Positions 50,870 through 60,582 of a stretch of DNA of 64,000 bases are shown piece after piece. The notes under the pieces were generated by a model that did no database searches, was not told the origin of the DNA, and saw nothing but the letters and a program-made list of their open reading frames with translations. Position 1 is the first letter of the stretch. Each line of letters starts with the position of its first letter. A program made the translations under genes and the position numbers. Origin of the DNA: Streptomyces toxytricini (GTDB taxonomy: Bacteria > Actinomycetota > Actinomycetes > Streptomycetales > Streptomycetaceae); NCBI RefSeq assembly GCF_014649915.1, contig NZ_BMTY01000006.1:1-64000 (forward strand). Reading direction: 5' to 3'.

Positions 50870-52282
50870 CTACCCCTGGCGGGGGAGCGGCTTCCCCGAG
50901 GTCGCGTCCACCACCGCGCGCGTGCCCAGCGGCTGCTCCAGCGTCGCCGACACGCTCATCTCCTGCGCGATCATGATGCAGGCCCGGCCCGGATCCGTCG
51001 GGGTGTCCGTGATCCGCACCGTCACCGAACCGGCCTCCTCCCGCGCCTCCAGCGCGTAGGTGCTGCACACGCCGCCCCAGAAGTTCACCGTCAGCTTCCG
51101 GTCGGCCTCGGCGTACGAGAACCCCGGCACCGTGCGCGCCCCCGACGGCGCGGGCGCGGCCTGGCCGCCCTCAGCAGCCGGCTGCACCACCGAGTGCGCG
51201 GGCGCACCGTCCTTTCCGGCCACCTGGAAGTGCCATGCCGGCACCAGCCCGCGCGCCCCGTTCACCGTCCCCGCGGCCAGTCCCAGCACCGCGCCCGTCA
51301 CCGTCTCCGTCCGCGGCGGCTTCATCGGCCGCGGCTCCGGGTCGCACGGCGGCGTCTCGCCCGGGCCCACCGGGTCGTCCGCCGTCAGCGGCACCGCCGA
51401 GGCGCAGCCGCTCGGCCCCGTCCTGTCCGGGCCGCCCGAGGAGCGGTTCAGCCGGGCCAGCGCCTCCGCCGCCCCGACCACCCGCTGCTCGCCGGCGCGC
51501 ACCGGGGCCTTCAGCTCGCCGCTGCCGGCCACCACCTGGCCGTCCGGGCCGACGCTGACCTGCGTCGTCCAGCCCTTCGTGGGCCGCCCGTCGACCACCG
51601 GGTCGGCGGCCACCACGCGGACCGATCCCTGCACCAGGCGGGCGTCCAGCGCCGCGCCGGACTGCCCGGCCGCAGCCAGCACCGGGGCCGCGGCCGCCTT
51701 CGCCGCCTCCTCCGACACCGGCTTGCCGGAGCCCGCCCCGCCCTCGGGGAGCCTGGCCGGGCCGCAGGTGTCCTTGCCGCGCTCGCAGTCGTCCCCCGTG
51801 CCGCCCCCGCCGTGGAAGCGGGAGAAGCTCCACGTTCCGGGCGCCGTCCGGGTCACCGTCAGCCGCGGCCCGGAGCCGTCCGCGCCCTCTCCGGCCCGCC
51901 AGGTGTCGCCGACGCGCCGCGGCTCGCCCTTCAGGCCGAAGGCCGCCGCGAGCCGGCCCGCCTCCTCGGCCGAGACCTCCCCGGACGCCGCGTACGACGG
52001 CGCGGCCGCCGGCGCCTCCGGCAGCTTCCCGGAGGCCCGGTAGGTGACACCGCCGCCCCGGGGGTCCGGCTCGCCCGGGGCGATGCCCGGCCCCGAGGGG
52101 CTCGGCGCCACCCGCGGCGCCGACGCCGCGGACCCGCCGCCGTCACGGCCGCCGCCCTGCGCGGCCGACGCCCAGTAGGCCGTCCCGCCGCCCGCGAGCA
52201 GCACGGCCGCGGCGATGGAGCCGATGGCCCAGGCCGGCCGCCGCCGTGTGCCGCGTGATGTCTCGGGTTGTTCGCTCGTCAC
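50870..52282 (-). CDS. Membrane-anchored or secreted protein, unknown function
   Basis: A 470-residue protein from a GTG with gaaggag upstream. A single hydrophobic segment (AWAIGSIAAAVLLAGGGTAYWASAA, residues ~17-41) after an Arg-rich start is a signal anchor. The rest is extracytoplasmic: a Pro/Ser/Gly-rich spacer (SAPRVAPSPSGPG), then a larger domain with cysteines around DDCERGKDTCGP, SGCASAVPL and VCSTYAL that could form disulfides. No catalytic motif was recognised. Its partner, if any, may be the 73-residue gene upstream. Confidence 0.78.
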   Translation of the reverse strand: MTSEQPETSRGTRRRPAWAIGSIAAAVLLAGGGTAYWASAAQGGGRDGGGSAASAPRVAPSPSGPGIAPGEPDPRGGGVTYRASGKLPEAPAAAPSYAASGEVSAEEAGRLAAAFGLKGEPRRVGDTWRAGEGADGSGPRLTVTRTAPGTWSFSRFHGGGGTGDDCERGKDTCGPARLPEGGAGSGKPVSEEAAKAAAAPVLAAAGQSGAALDARLVQGSVRVVAADPVVDGRPTKGWTTQVSVGPDGQVVAGSGELKAPVRAGEQRVVGAAEALARLNRSSGGPDRTGPSGCASAVPLTADDPVGPGETPPCDPEPRPMKPPRTETVTGAVLGLAAGTVNGARGLVPAWHFQVAGKDGAPAHSVVQPAAEGGQAAPAPSGARTVPGFSYAEADRKLTVNFWGGVCSTYALEAREEAGSVTVRITDTPTDPGRACIMIAQEMSVSATLEQPLGTRAVVDATSGKPLPRQG

Positions 52283-52359
52283 CGCTTGCTCCTTCGCCCG
52301 TATCGCCGTGGCTGATGCGGGTGTGACGGAACAGACGCGAAACCGGTTCCGTCGAACCC

Positions 52360-52581
52360 CTACTCGCCGTCGCCGTACTGCGCCGTGGAGGCGATCAGGC
52401 GGGCCGAGGCCGGCGGGACGTCCACCCCGTGGATCTGGGACGGCGCCACCCTGTCCGGCCGGGGGTCCGCCGGGACCGCCCAGTGCGGGGCCATCCTGGC
52501 GCAGTCGCCGAGCAGTCGCGCGAAACCGGGCCGCGTGTCGACCGCGTACTCTCCGTAGCCGAATCCATCGGTGTAGGTCAT
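52360..52581 (-). CDS. Small conserved hypothetical protein
   Basis: A 73-residue protein starting MTYTDGFGYGEYAVDTRPGFARLLGDCARMAPHW. The Shine-Dalgarno is weak. G/C-rich third positions and a plausible compact sequence support it, but I do not recognise the family. Upstream is the divergent PfkB gene. Confidence 0.55.
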   Translation of the reverse strand: MTYTDGFGYGEYAVDTRPGFARLLGDCARMAPHWAVPADPRPDRVAPSQIHGVDVPPASARLIASTAQYGDGE

Positions 52582-52669
52582 GGGGGCACCGTAGGCTCGC
52601 ACCGCCGCGCGGAGAAAGGCCTACTACGGGGTAGTTTCGTGGGGTCGGCGGCCGGTCCGCGACGGGGTA

Positions 52670-52686
52670 GCGTTGACTGTCAACGC
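52670..52686. promoter_or_regulatory. Perfect palindrome upstream of the PfkB kinase gene
   Basis: gcgttga-ctg-tcaacgc, a perfect 7+3+7 palindrome 28 bp upstream of the GTG. It includes TTGACT, a -35-like hexamer, so a bound protein would compete with RNA polymerase. Confidence 0.5.
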
Positions 52687-52713
52687 TCGCCTTACCGCAG
52701 GAGCATCCACGCC

Positions 52714-53691
52714 GTGCGCATCGCAGTCACCGGCTCCATCGCCACCGACCACCTCATGACCTTTCCCGGCCGCTTCGCCGACCAGCTGGTCGCGGACCAG
52801 CTGCACACGGTCTCCCTCTCCTTCCTCGTCGACAACCTCGACGTCCGGCGGGGCGGTGTCGGCCCGAACATCTGCTTCGGCATGGGCCAGCTGGGCCTGC
52901 GCCCGGTCCTCGTAGGCGCGGCCGGCTCCGACTTCGACGAGTACCGCGCCTGGCTCGACCGGCACGGCGTCGACACCTCCTCGGTGCGCATCTCCGAGGT
53001 CCTGCACACCGCGCGTTTCGTCTGCACCACCGACGCCGACCACAACCAGATCGGCTCCTTCTACACGGGCGCGATGAGCGAGGCCCGCCTGATCGAGCTC
53101 AAGGCCGTCGCCGACCGCGTGGGCGGCCTCGACCTGGTCCTCATCGGCGCGGACGACCCCGAGGCGATGCTCCGCCACACCGAGGAGTGCCGCAGCCGCG
53201 GGATCCCCTTCGCCGCGGACTTCTCCCAGCAGATCGCCCGCATGGACGGCGAGAACATCCGCACCCTCATGGAGGGCGCGACGTACCTCTTCTCGAACGA
53301 GTACGAGAAGGGCCTCATCGAGACGAAGTCCGGCTGGAGCGACGAGGAGATCCTCGGCAAGGTCGGCACCCGCGTCACCACCCTCGGCTCCCGCGGCGTC
53401 CGCATCGAGCGGGCCGGCGAGGAGACCATCACCGTCGGCTGCCCCGAGGAGACCGCGAAGGTCGACCCGACCGGCGTCGGCGACGCCTTCCGCGCCGGCT
53501 TCCTCGCCGGCCTCGGCTGGGGCGTCGGCCTGGAGCGCGCCGCACAGGTCGGATGCATGCTCGCCACCCTCGTGATCGAGACGCTCGGGACCCAGGAGTA
53601 CACCCTGGCGCGCGCCCACTTCATGGAGCGCTTCACCAAGGCGTACGGCGACGACGCCGCGGCCGAGGTCCGCGCCCACCTGGCCGTCTGA
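52714..53691 (+). CDS. PfkB-family carbohydrate kinase, probable adenosine kinase
   Basis: A 325-residue protein from a GTG with caggagc upstream. Ribokinase fold: the N-terminal RIAVTGSIATDHLM, the substrate region VRRGGVGPNICFGMGQLG and the PfkB signature DPTGVGDAFRAGF with catalytic Asp are intact. M. tuberculosis AdoK (Rv2202c), an unusual PfkB-type adenosine kinase, lies in the same genomic block between ctaC and erpA, so I favour adenosine phosphorylation in purine salvage. A sugar kinase role cannot be excluded. Confidence 0.88.
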   Translation: MRIAVTGSIATDHLMTFPGRFADQLVADQLHTVSLSFLVDNLDVRRGGVGPNICFGMGQLGLRPVLVGAAGSDFDEYRAWLDRHGVDTSSVRISEVLHTARFVCTTDADHNQIGSFYTGAMSEARLIELKAVADRVGGLDLVLIGADDPEAMLRHTEECRSRGIPFAADFSQQIARMDGENIRTLMEGATYLFSNEYEKGLIETKSGWSDEEILGKVGTRVTTLGSRGVRIERAGEETITVGCPEETAKVDPTGVGDAFRAGFLAGLGWGVGLERAAQVGCMLATLVIETLGTQEYTLARAHFMERFTKAYGDDAAAEVRAHLAV

Positions 53692-53707
53692 TCCGGGCAC
53701 CCGGGCC

Positions 53708-53733
53708 GGCCGGCGCCCCCGCGGGCGCCGGCC
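53708..53733. terminator. Convergent terminator
   Basis: ggccggcgccc (53708-53718) pairs with gggcgccggcc (53723-53733), an 11-bp stem between the PfkB gene and the cysteine desulfurase gene. Confidence 0.75.
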
Positions 53734-53737
53734 CGGC

Positions 53738-55117
53738 TCAGGTGCGGCGGCGCACCGTGTACGCCGTCCCCTGCGGCCGCGGCTCCTCGCCCAGGTAGTC
53801 GTGGCCGCGCAGCGAGCACCACGCCGGGACGTCCAGCCGGGCCACCTCGTCGTCCGACACCACGGTGACCGTCCCGCCGACCGGGACCGTGCGGACCGCC
53901 CGGGCCAACTCGATCACCGGCTGCGGGCAGCGCAGCCCCAGCGCGTCGACCTCCACGGAGTCCGCCACCGGCTCCACGGGCTCCGCCTCCGGCGACCCGA
54001 GGGCGGCCCGGACCCGCGCCACCGCGCCGGGCAGCACCTCCAGGAAGCCGTTGACGTCCTCCGCCGTCGTCCCCGGCGGCAGGGAGACCCGCACGTTCCC
54101 CTCCGACAGCACCCCCATCGCGCGCAGCACGTGACTCGGCGTCAGGGTGGAGCTGGTGCAGGACGAGCCGGAGGAGACCGAATAGCCCGCCTTGTCCAGC
54201 TCGTGCAGCAGGGTCTCCCCGTCGACGTACAGGCAGGAGAACGTCACCAGGTGCGGCAGCCGCCGGTCCGGGTGGCCGACCACCTCGACGTCCGGGACGA
54301 GCCGGGCCACGCGCCGCCGGATCCGGTCCACCAGGACCCGCAGCCGGGCCGCCTCCGCCTCCGCCTCGGCGCGCACCGCCCGCAGCGAGGCCGCTGCCGC
54401 GACGGCGGCCGGGAGGTTCACGAAGCCGGGGGAGCGGCCGGACTCCCGCTCGTCCGCCGGGTGCTGGGGCGAGAACCGGACACCTTTGCGGACCGCCAGC
54501 AGTCCGACGCCGGGCGGGCCGCCCCACTTGTGGGCGCTCGCCGCGAGCACCGACCAGGCGCCCTCCACCGGCCCCCACGCCAGCGACTGCGCGGCGTCCA
54601 CCAGCAGCGGCACCCCCGCCTCCGCGCACACGTCCGCCACCTCGGCCACCGGCTGGACCGTGCCCACCTCGTGGTTGGCGGACTGCAGGCAGGCCAGCGC
54701 GGTCGACGCGGTCAGCGCGTCCGCGTACCCCCCGGCGGTCACGGCGCCCGTGCGGTCGACCGGCACCTGCGCCACCGAGCCGCCCGCGGCGGCGTGCACG
54801 TCGGCCGCGTGGAGCACCGAACTGTGCTCGACCGCGGACACCACCAGGTGCCGGCCGGTGCGCCGGCGCCCGGCCAGTGCGCCCGCGATGCCGGAGTGGA
54901 CCGCCTGTGTCCCCGAAGGGGTGAACACGAGCTCGTCGGCGCGGCAGCCGACGGCCTCCGCCGCCGCCTCGCGCGCCGCGTCCAGCAGGAGCGCCGCGCG
55001 CCGGCCCTCCCGGTACAGCCGGGCGGGGTCCGCCCAGCCCTCGTCGAGGGCGGCCGCCAGCGCCTGCCGGGCCACGGGGTGCAGCGGTGCGGTGGACGCG
55101 GTGTCGAAGTACGGCAT
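53738..55117 (-). CDS. Cysteine desulfurase fused to a TusA-like sulfurtransferase domain
   Basis: A 459-residue protein. Residues 1-~370 are a NifS/IscS-type PLP enzyme: VEHSSVLHA, ANHEVGTVQPV, LVDAAQSLAWGP, PLP-Lys in ASAHKWGGPPGVG and catalytic Cys in SVSSGSSCTSSTLTPSHVL. Residues ~385-459 are a TusA/SirA domain with the persulfide motif DALGLRCPQPVIEL. The fusion would pass sulfur from cysteine directly to TusA for tRNA thiolation or Fe-S assembly. Divergent from ctaC. Confidence 0.92.
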   Translation of the reverse strand: MPYFDTASTAPLHPVARQALAAALDEGWADPARLYREGRRAALLLDAAREAAAEAVGCRADELVFTPSGTQAVHSGIAGALAGRRRTGRHLVVSAVEHSSVLHAADVHAAAGGSVAQVPVDRTGAVTAGGYADALTASTALACLQSANHEVGTVQPVAEVADVCAEAGVPLLVDAAQSLAWGPVEGAWSVLAASAHKWGGPPGVGLLAVRKGVRFSPQHPADERESGRSPGFVNLPAAVAAAASLRAVRAEAEAEAARLRVLVDRIRRRVARLVPDVEVVGHPDRRLPHLVTFSCLYVDGETLLHELDKAGYSVSSGSSCTSSTLTPSHVLRAMGVLSEGNVRVSLPPGTTAEDVNGFLEVLPGAVARVRAALGSPEAEPVEPVADSVEVDALGLRCPQPVIELARAVRTVPVGGTVTVVSDDEVARLDVPAWCSLRGHDYLGEEPRPQGTAYTVRRRT

Positions 55118-55468
55118 CCCGTCACCGTAAGGCAGGGGTCCGCGGGCGCCGCGCCGACCCGGTGCGCGGCGCCGTCCGGTCCGGCCGCAGGCCGCCCCCG
55201 GCCGGACCGCGGAGCCCGAGGGCAGGGCCCGTCAGAAGCCGCCCCCACACGGCCGTTCAGCCGGTGCCGGCCCGTCCCCCGTACGGCGGATCCATCCCTT
55301 CGGGGGCAGTAGCGGCGCGTTGGGCACCCTCCCCGCGCGACCCCAAATAGCGTCCAGTAGGGTTTGGTCCGCATAAACATCCAAACCCCTGCCTGCGTCA
55401 GGGCCGGCGACCGACCCGAACACGGCCGCGGCCGGCCGCGCGGGCCGAGACTCTCGGGAAGGCGCTAC
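55118..55468. other. Divergent intergenic region, desulfurase / ctaC
   Basis: 351 bp. It holds GC hairpins (gcgccgcgc at 55146 with gcgcggcgc to about 55172; ggtccggccg near 55178 with its partner near 55206) and, nearer ctaC, tagggt at 55358-55363, a possible -10. Several short overlapping frames occur; none looks coding. Confidence 0.4.
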
Positions 55469-56440
55469 GTGAGTCCCTACGGCTCCGACCGCTCGCCGCG
55501 GCGCCCGATGCGGCGGAAGCTGCTGCAGGCGCTGACTGCGGGCGTGGTCCTGGCGACCGCCACTGGTTGCTCGTACACATGGAAAGACTTCCCCCGCCTC
55601 GGGATGCCCTACCCGGTCACGGAGGAGGCGCCTCGCATCCTGTCCCTGTGGCAGGGGTCCTGGGCGGCCGCTCTGGTCACCGGCATCCTGGTCTGGGGCC
55701 TGATCCTGTGGAGCGTCATCTTCCACCGGCGCAGCCGGACGAAGGTGGAGGTCCCCCCGCAGACCCGGTACAACATGCCCATCGAGGCGCTGTACACCGT
55801 GGTCCCGCTCATCATCGTCTCGGTGCTGTTCTACTTCACCGCGCGTGACGAGTCCAAGCTCCTCGCCCTCTCGAAGCCGGCGCACACCATCAACGTGGTC
55901 GGCTTCCAGTGGAGCTGGGGCTTCAACTACGTCGAGAACGTCGACGGCGACGCGGCCACCCCGAAGGCCGGCGCGGTTCCCAAGGAGCTCGCCAGCATTC
56001 CGGACCGCTACACCAAGGCCTTCCCGGCGGGCGCCGAAGGCGTCTACGAGAAGGGCATCCCGGGCGACCGGAACCCGGAGACCGGCAACCCCGGCCCGAC
56101 CCTCTACCTGCCCAAGGGCGAGAAGGTCCGCTTCATCCTGTCGTCGAACGACGTCATCCACTCCTTCTGGGTGGTGCCGTTCCTCTTCAAGCAGGACGTC
56201 ATCCCGGGCCACACCAACGTCTTCGAGGTCACGCCTTCGCAGGAGGGCGTCTTCATGGGCAAGTGCGCCGAGCTGTGCGGTGTCGACCACTCCCGGATGC
56301 TCTTCAACGTCAAGGTCGTCTCGCCCGAGGAGTACCGGGCGCACCTGAAGGAACTGGCCGAGAAGGGGCAGACCGGCTTCCTGCCGGCCGGCATCAAGCA
56401 GACTGACCCGGCCCGGAACGCGGAGACGAACACACTGTGA
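55469..56440 (+). CDS. ctaC: Cytochrome c oxidase subunit II
   Basis: A 323-residue protein; the GTG at 55469 follows gggaaggcgctac. A lipoprotein signal ends in the lipobox at ATATGC, then two TM helices ([39 protein letters not shown]). The extracellular domain has the [14 protein letters not shown] aromatic pathway and the CuA site: HSFWVVPF and [15 protein letters not shown] (two Cys, His, Met, Glu). It accepts electrons from the QcrC cytochrome c domain. The stop overlaps ctaD. Confidence 0.97.
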   Translation: MSPYGSDRSPRRPMRRKLLQALTAGVVLATATGCSYTWKDFPRLGMPYPVTEEAPRILSLWQGSWAAALVTGILVWGLILWSVIFHRRSRTKVEVPPQTRYNMPIEALYTVVPLIIVSVLFYFTARDESKLLALSKPAHTINVVGFQWSWGFNYVENVDGDAATPKAGAVPKELASIPDRYTKAFPAGAEGVYEKGIPGDRNPETGNPGPTLYLPKGEKVRFILSSNDVIHSFWVVPFLFKQDVIPGHTNVFEVTPSQEGVFMGKCAELCGVDHSRMLFNVKVVSPEEYRAHLKELAEKGQTGFLPAGIKQTDPARNAETNTL

Positions 56441-58161
56441 GCATCCTCAACGAATCCCAGGGTGCCGCCGCAGACTCGTACGAGAACGAGCTGCCGGTAC
56501 GGCGCAAGCAGCCTGGCAGCGTGGTGGTCAAATGGCTGACCACGACCGACCACAAGACCATCGGTACGCTCTACCTGGTCACGTCGTTCGTGTTCTTCCT
56601 GATCGGCGGCGTGATGGCGCTCTTCATGCGCGCCGAGCTGGCCCGTCCGGGCACGCAGATCATGTCGAACGAGCAGTTCAACCAGGCGTTCACCATGCAT
56701 GGCACGATCATGCTGCTGATGTTCGCCACGCCGCTGTTCGCCGGCTTCGCGAACTGGATCATGCCGCTGCAGATCGGCGCGCCCGACGTGGCGTTCCCGC
56801 GGCTGAACATGTTCGCGTACTGGCTGTACCTCTTCGGCTCGACCATCGCGGTGGCGGGCTTCCTCACCCCGCAGGGCGCCGCCGACTTCGGCTGGTTCGC
56901 CTACTCCCCGCTGTCCGACGCGGTCCGCTCGCCGGGCATCGGCGCCGACATGTGGATCATGGGTCTGGCCTTCTCCGGCTTCGGCACCATCCTCGGCTCG
57001 GTCAACTTCATCACCACGATCATCTGCATGCGCGCTCCGGGCATGACGATGTTCCGCATGCCGATCTTCACCTGGAACGTGCTGCTGACCGGTGTCCTGG
57101 TCCTGCTCGCCTTCCCGGTCCTCGCTGCGGCGCTGTTCGCGCTGGAGTCCGACCGCAAGTTCGGCAGCCACGTCTTCGACGCGGCCAACGGCGGCGCACT
57201 GCTGTGGCAGCACCTCTTCTGGTTCTTCGGACACCCAGAGGTGTACATCATCGCCCTGCCGTTCTTCGGCATCATCTCCGAGGTCATCCCGGTCTTCTCG
57301 CGGAAGCCGATGTTCGGCTACATCGGCCTCATCGCCGCGACGATCGCCATCGCCGGCCTCTCCGTGACCGTGTGGGCCCACCACATGTACGTCACCGGCG
57401 GTGTACTGCTGCCGTTCTTCTCCTTCATGACCTTCCTGATCGCGGTACCGACCGGTGTGAAGTTCTTCAACTGGATCGGCACCATGTGGAAGGGCTCGCT
57501 GTCCTTCGAGACCCCGATGCTCTGGGCCGTCGGCTTCCTGATCACCTTCACCTTCGGTGGTCTGACCGGCGTCATCCTGGCCTCGCCCCCGCTGGACTTC
57601 CACGTCTCCGACTCGTACTTCGTCGTCGCGCACTTCCACTACGTCATCTTCGGCACCGTGGTCTTCGCGATGTTCTCCGGCTTCCACTTCTGGTGGCCGA
57701 AGTTCACGGGCAAGATGCTGGACGAGCGCCTCGGCAAGATCACCTTCTGGACGCTGTTCGTGGGCTTCCACGGCACGTTCCTGGTGCAGCACTGGCTGGG
57801 TGCCGAGGGCATGCCGCGCCGCTACGCGGACTACCTCGCCGCCGACGGCTTCACCGCCCTGAACACCATCTCCACCGTCAGCTCGTTCCTGCTCGGCCTG
57901 TCGATGCTGCCGTTCATGTACAACGTCTGGAAGACGGCCAAGTACGGCAAGAAGATCGAGGTCGACGACCCGTGGGGCTACGGCCGTTCGCTCGAGTGGG
58001 CGACGTCCTGCCCGCCCCCGCGGCACAACTTCGTCACCCTGCCGCGCATCCGCAGTGAGTCGCCGGCCTTCGACCTCCACCACCCGGAGATCGCGGCCCT
58101 CGACCACCTCGAGGACCACGGCGCCAAGGCCGTCACCGGTGCCAAGGAGGCCGGCAAGTGA
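56437..58161 (+). CDS. ctaD: Cytochrome c oxidase subunit I
   Basis: A 574-residue 12-TM subunit I. Heme a/a3 and CuB ligands are visible: [21 protein letters not shown] with the HPEVY cross-linked His-Tyr, HHMYVTG and [14 protein letters not shown] start overlaps the ctaC stop (GTGA) and its stop overlaps ctaF, showing tight coupling. It is the catalytic core of the terminal aa3 oxidase. Confidence 0.98.
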   Translation: MSILNESQGAAADSYENELPVRRKQPGSVVVKWLTTTDHKTIGTLYLVTSFVFFLIGGVMALFMRAELARPGTQIMSNEQFNQAFTMHGTIMLLMFATPLFAGFANWIMPLQIGAPDVAFPRLNMFAYWLYLFGSTIAVAGFLTPQGAADFGWFAYSPLSDAVRSPGIGADMWIMGLAFSGFGTILGSVNFITTIICMRAPGMTMFRMPIFTWNVLLTGVLVLLAFPVLAAALFALESDRKFGSHVFDAANGGALLWQHLFWFFGHPEVYIIALPFFGIISEVIPVFSRKPMFGYIGLIAATIAIAGLSVTVWAHHMYVTGGVLLPFFSFMTFLIAVPTGVKFFNWIGTMWKGSLSFETPMLWAVGFLITFTFGGLTGVILASPPLDFHVSDSYFVVAHFHYVIFGTVVFAMFSGFHFWWPKFTGKMLDERLGKITFWTLFVGFHGTFLVQHWLGAEGMPRRYADYLAADGFTALNTISTVSSFLLGLSMLPFMYNVWKTAKYGKKIEVDDPWGYGRSLEWATSCPPPRHNFVTLPRIRSESPAFDLHHPEIAALDHLEDHGAKAVTGAKEAGK

Positions 58162-58556
58162 AGATCCAGGGCAAGATGTTCCTCTGGCTCTCCGCCTTCA
58201 TTCTGATCATGGCCGTCGTGTACGGCGTGTGGTCGAAGGAGCCCGTGGGGACCACCGCGCTCTTCCTGGCCTTCGGCCTGAGCGTGATGATCGGCTACTA
58301 CCTGGCCTTCACGGCCAAGCGCGTCGACGAGATGGCCCAGGACAACCTGGAGGCCGAGGTCGCCGACGAGGCGGGCGAGCTGGGGTTCTTCTCCCCGCAC
58401 AGCTGGCAGCCGCTCTCGCTGGCGATCGGCGGTGCGCTCGCCTTCATGGGCGTCATCTTCGGCTGGTGGCTCATGTACTTCTCGGCCCCGATCATCCTGA
58501 TCGGCCTGTGGGGCTGGGTGTACGAGTACTACCGCGGTGAGAACCAGAACCAGTAG
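58158..58556 (+). CDS. ctaF: Cytochrome c oxidase subunit IV, actinobacterial type
   Basis: A 132-residue protein with four hydrophobic segments ([51 protein letters not shown] and [17 protein letters not shown]). It matches the actinobacterial CtaF family and overlaps ctaD by 4 nt. A structural subunit of the bcc-aa3 supercomplex. Confidence 0.95.
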   Translation: MKIQGKMFLWLSAFILIMAVVYGVWSKEPVGTTALFLAFGLSVMIGYYLAFTAKRVDEMAQDNLEAEVADEAGELGFFSPHSWQPLSLAIGGALAFMGVIFGWWLMYFSAPIILIGLWGWVYEYYRGENQNQ

Positions 58557-58581
58557 CCGTCGCCGGCTCGGTTGAACGACC

Positions 58582-58618
58582 GGGGCCCGGACTCCTCGAA
58601 CAGAGGAGTCCGGGCCCC
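58582..58618 (+). terminator. ctaCDF terminator
   Basis: ggggcccggactcctc (58582-58597) and gaggagtccgggcccc (58603-58618), a perfect 16-bp stem with a 5-nt loop followed by tcgtttgc. Confidence 0.92.
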
Positions 58619-58673
58619 TCGTTTGCAGTCATCCCGCGCGCCGGGATTGTCGTATTTCCCTAGCGTTGGCCCC

Positions 58674-59921
58674 ATGAAGCACTCACCGCGTCTCTGGGCG
58701 GTCATCAGCTGCTCCCTGCTGGTCGCGTCCCTCGGTGCCGGCGCCACCGCATGCGGGTCGCACGAGAACCCGCTGTCAGCCCGCCCGCACGACGCGGGCG
58801 AGCAGATCGCCTTCAACCAGGCCCAGGGCGGCCGCCCGGTCGACCACAACCGCCCCCTGGAGGTCACCGCCAAGGGGGCGGGCGGCAGCCGCATCACCGA
58901 CGTCACCGCCGTGGACGTGCACGGCCGCCGGCTCGCGGGCGAACTCACCGCCAAGGGCGACCGCTGGCACAGCACCGGCCCCCTCGCCGCCGGCGTGCGC
59001 TACACCGTCACCGTCCGCACCGAGGACGAGCGGGGCGCCCCGGGGCAGCGCACGCTGACATTCGACACCACCCCGGCCAAGAAGCTCCTCAGCGTCGAAT
59101 TCGGGCCGGAAAAGGGCAAGTACGGCGTCGGGCAGCCCCTCACCGCCGACCTCGGCGAGCCCGTCAAGGACAAGGCCGCGCGCGCCGTCGTCGAACGGGG
59201 CCTGGTCGTGGACGCCCCGCCCGGGGTCGAGGGCGCCTGGCACTGGGTCGACGACAAGCGGCTGCATTTCAGGCCCAAGGAGTACTGGCCCGCCAACAGC
59301 ACCGTCTCCGTACGGAGCAACCTGGAGGGCGTCAGGATCGACGGGGAGCTCCACGGAGCCGCCAGCACCCCCCTCACGCTGGAGATCGGGGACCGCGTCG
59401 AGGTCATCACCGACGCCGCCTCGCACTACCTCACGTTCAAGCGCAACGGAGAAGTGATCAACACCATTCCGGTGACCACGGGCAAGCCGGGCTTCTCCAC
59501 CCGCAACGGCGTCAAGGTCGTGCTCGGCAAGCAGTACTACGTCCGCATGCGCGGGGACACCGTCGGCATCGGCGGCAGCGAGAACTACGACCTGCCCGTC
59601 TACTACGCCACCCGCGTCACCTGGAGCGGTGAATACGTGCACGCCGCCCCGTGGTCCGTCGGGTCCCACGGCTACGCGAACGTCAGCCACGGCTGCACCG
59701 GCATGAGCACCGGCAACGCCGCCTGGTTCTACGAGAACATCACCGAGGGGGACATCGTCCAGGTCGTCAACAGCATCGGCGAGGACATGGACACCTTCGG
59801 GAACGGCTTCGGCGACTGGAACATGGACTGGAAGGACTGGCGCGAGGGCAGCGCCCTCCTCGCGGGCACCCGCGACGGCCGCACCGCGGCCGACCAGGCC
59901 CGCCTGCGCCCGCAGGTCTGA
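58674..59921 (+). CDS. L,D-transpeptidase (YkuD) with N-terminal Ig-like domains
   Basis: A 415-residue exported protein. The signal MKHSPRLWAVISCSLLVASLGAGATAC ends in a plausible lipobox, suggesting a lipoprotein. Two Ig-like folds (residues ~50-245) precede the YkuD domain, whose catalytic motif is HGYANVSHGCTGMS; the preceding His lies in YVHAAPWSVGSHG. It forms 3-3 cross-links in peptidoglycan. It sits between ctaCDF and ctaE in this block. Confidence 0.93.
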   Translation: MKHSPRLWAVISCSLLVASLGAGATACGSHENPLSARPHDAGEQIAFNQAQGGRPVDHNRPLEVTAKGAGGSRITDVTAVDVHGRRLAGELTAKGDRWHSTGPLAAGVRYTVTVRTEDERGAPGQRTLTFDTTPAKKLLSVEFGPEKGKYGVGQPLTADLGEPVKDKAARAVVERGLVVDAPPGVEGAWHWVDDKRLHFRPKEYWPANSTVSVRSNLEGVRIDGELHGAASTPLTLEIGDRVEVITDAASHYLTFKRNGEVINTIPVTTGKPGFSTRNGVKVVLGKQYYVRMRGDTVGIGGSENYDLPVYYATRVTWSGEYVHAAPWSVGSHGYANVSHGCTGMSTGNAAWFYENITEGDIVQVVNSIGEDMDTFGNGFGDWNMDWKDWREGSALLAGTRDGRTAADQARLRPQV

Positions 59922-59955
59922 CCCGGCCGCCCGCCCGGCCCACGACCCGCGACCG

Positions 59956-59989
59956 GGTGCGCGGGGCCCCGCCGGGGGCCCCGCGCACC
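59956..59989. terminator. Perfect 15-bp convergent terminator
   Basis: ggtgcgcggggcccc (59956-59970) and ggggccccgcgcacc (59975-59989), loop gccg, between the L,D-transpeptidase and the receiver-like gene. Confidence 0.92.
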
Positions 59990-60003
59990 GCCGGGACGCG
60001 CTG

Positions 60004-60405
60004 CTACGCGTCCAGCGACAGCCGGGCGCGCAGCAGGCGCGCCAGTGCGTCCGCGAACTCCACCGGATCGACCGGAAGGGTCACCGCCGCATCCGCGCGG
60101 CTCCAGGTGGCCAGCCAGGCGTCCTGCGGACGGCCCATCAGCAGCAGCACGGGCGGGCAGCGGAACACCTCGTCCTTGATCTGCCGGCACACCCCCATTC
60201 CGCCCGCGGGGACGGCCTCGCCGTCCAGCACGCAGGCGTCGATCCCGCCCGCGTCCAGCTCGCCCAGGACCGCGGGCAGCGTCGCGCACTCCACGAACTC
60301 CACCGGCGGCAGGTCCGCGGCCGGCCTGCGCCCGGAGGCCAGGAGCACCTGCTGCCGGGTGTTCGCATCGTCGCTGTAGACCAGAACCCGTGCAGTCGAC
60401 CGCAT
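60004..60405 (-). CDS. Stand-alone atypical receiver-domain protein
   Basis: A 133-residue protein with a CheY-like fold. The acidic pocket (VLVYSDDANTRQQV) and an Asp in CVLDGEAVPAGGMGV align with receiver positions, but the conserved Lys region reads LPVDPVEF, lacking the usual Lys, and no output domain is present. It may act without phosphorylation. A cacgg-ttg-ccgtg palindrome (60416-60428) overlaps its ribosome-binding region. It is divergent from ctaE. Confidence 0.72.
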   Translation of the reverse strand: MRSTARVLVYSDDANTRQQVLLASGRRPAADLPPVEFVECATLPAVLGELDAGGIDACVLDGEAVPAGGMGVCRQIKDEVFRCPPVLLLMGRPQDAWLATWSRADAAVTLPVDPVEFADALARLLRARLSLDA

Positions 60406-60582
60406 TTCGTTCCTCCACGGTTGCCGTGAATCACGTTGATGTTGCGCGGGATGCTACTCCTCGCAGCCCCCCGCCCACACCGCTTCCGGCACGCCCGCCG
60501 ACCGCCGCCCGATGGGCCGTTCGGGCCTTGCACACGGCCCTGACACTCCGAACGGCACCCCCCGGGGTGAGGGCGGGATAAG

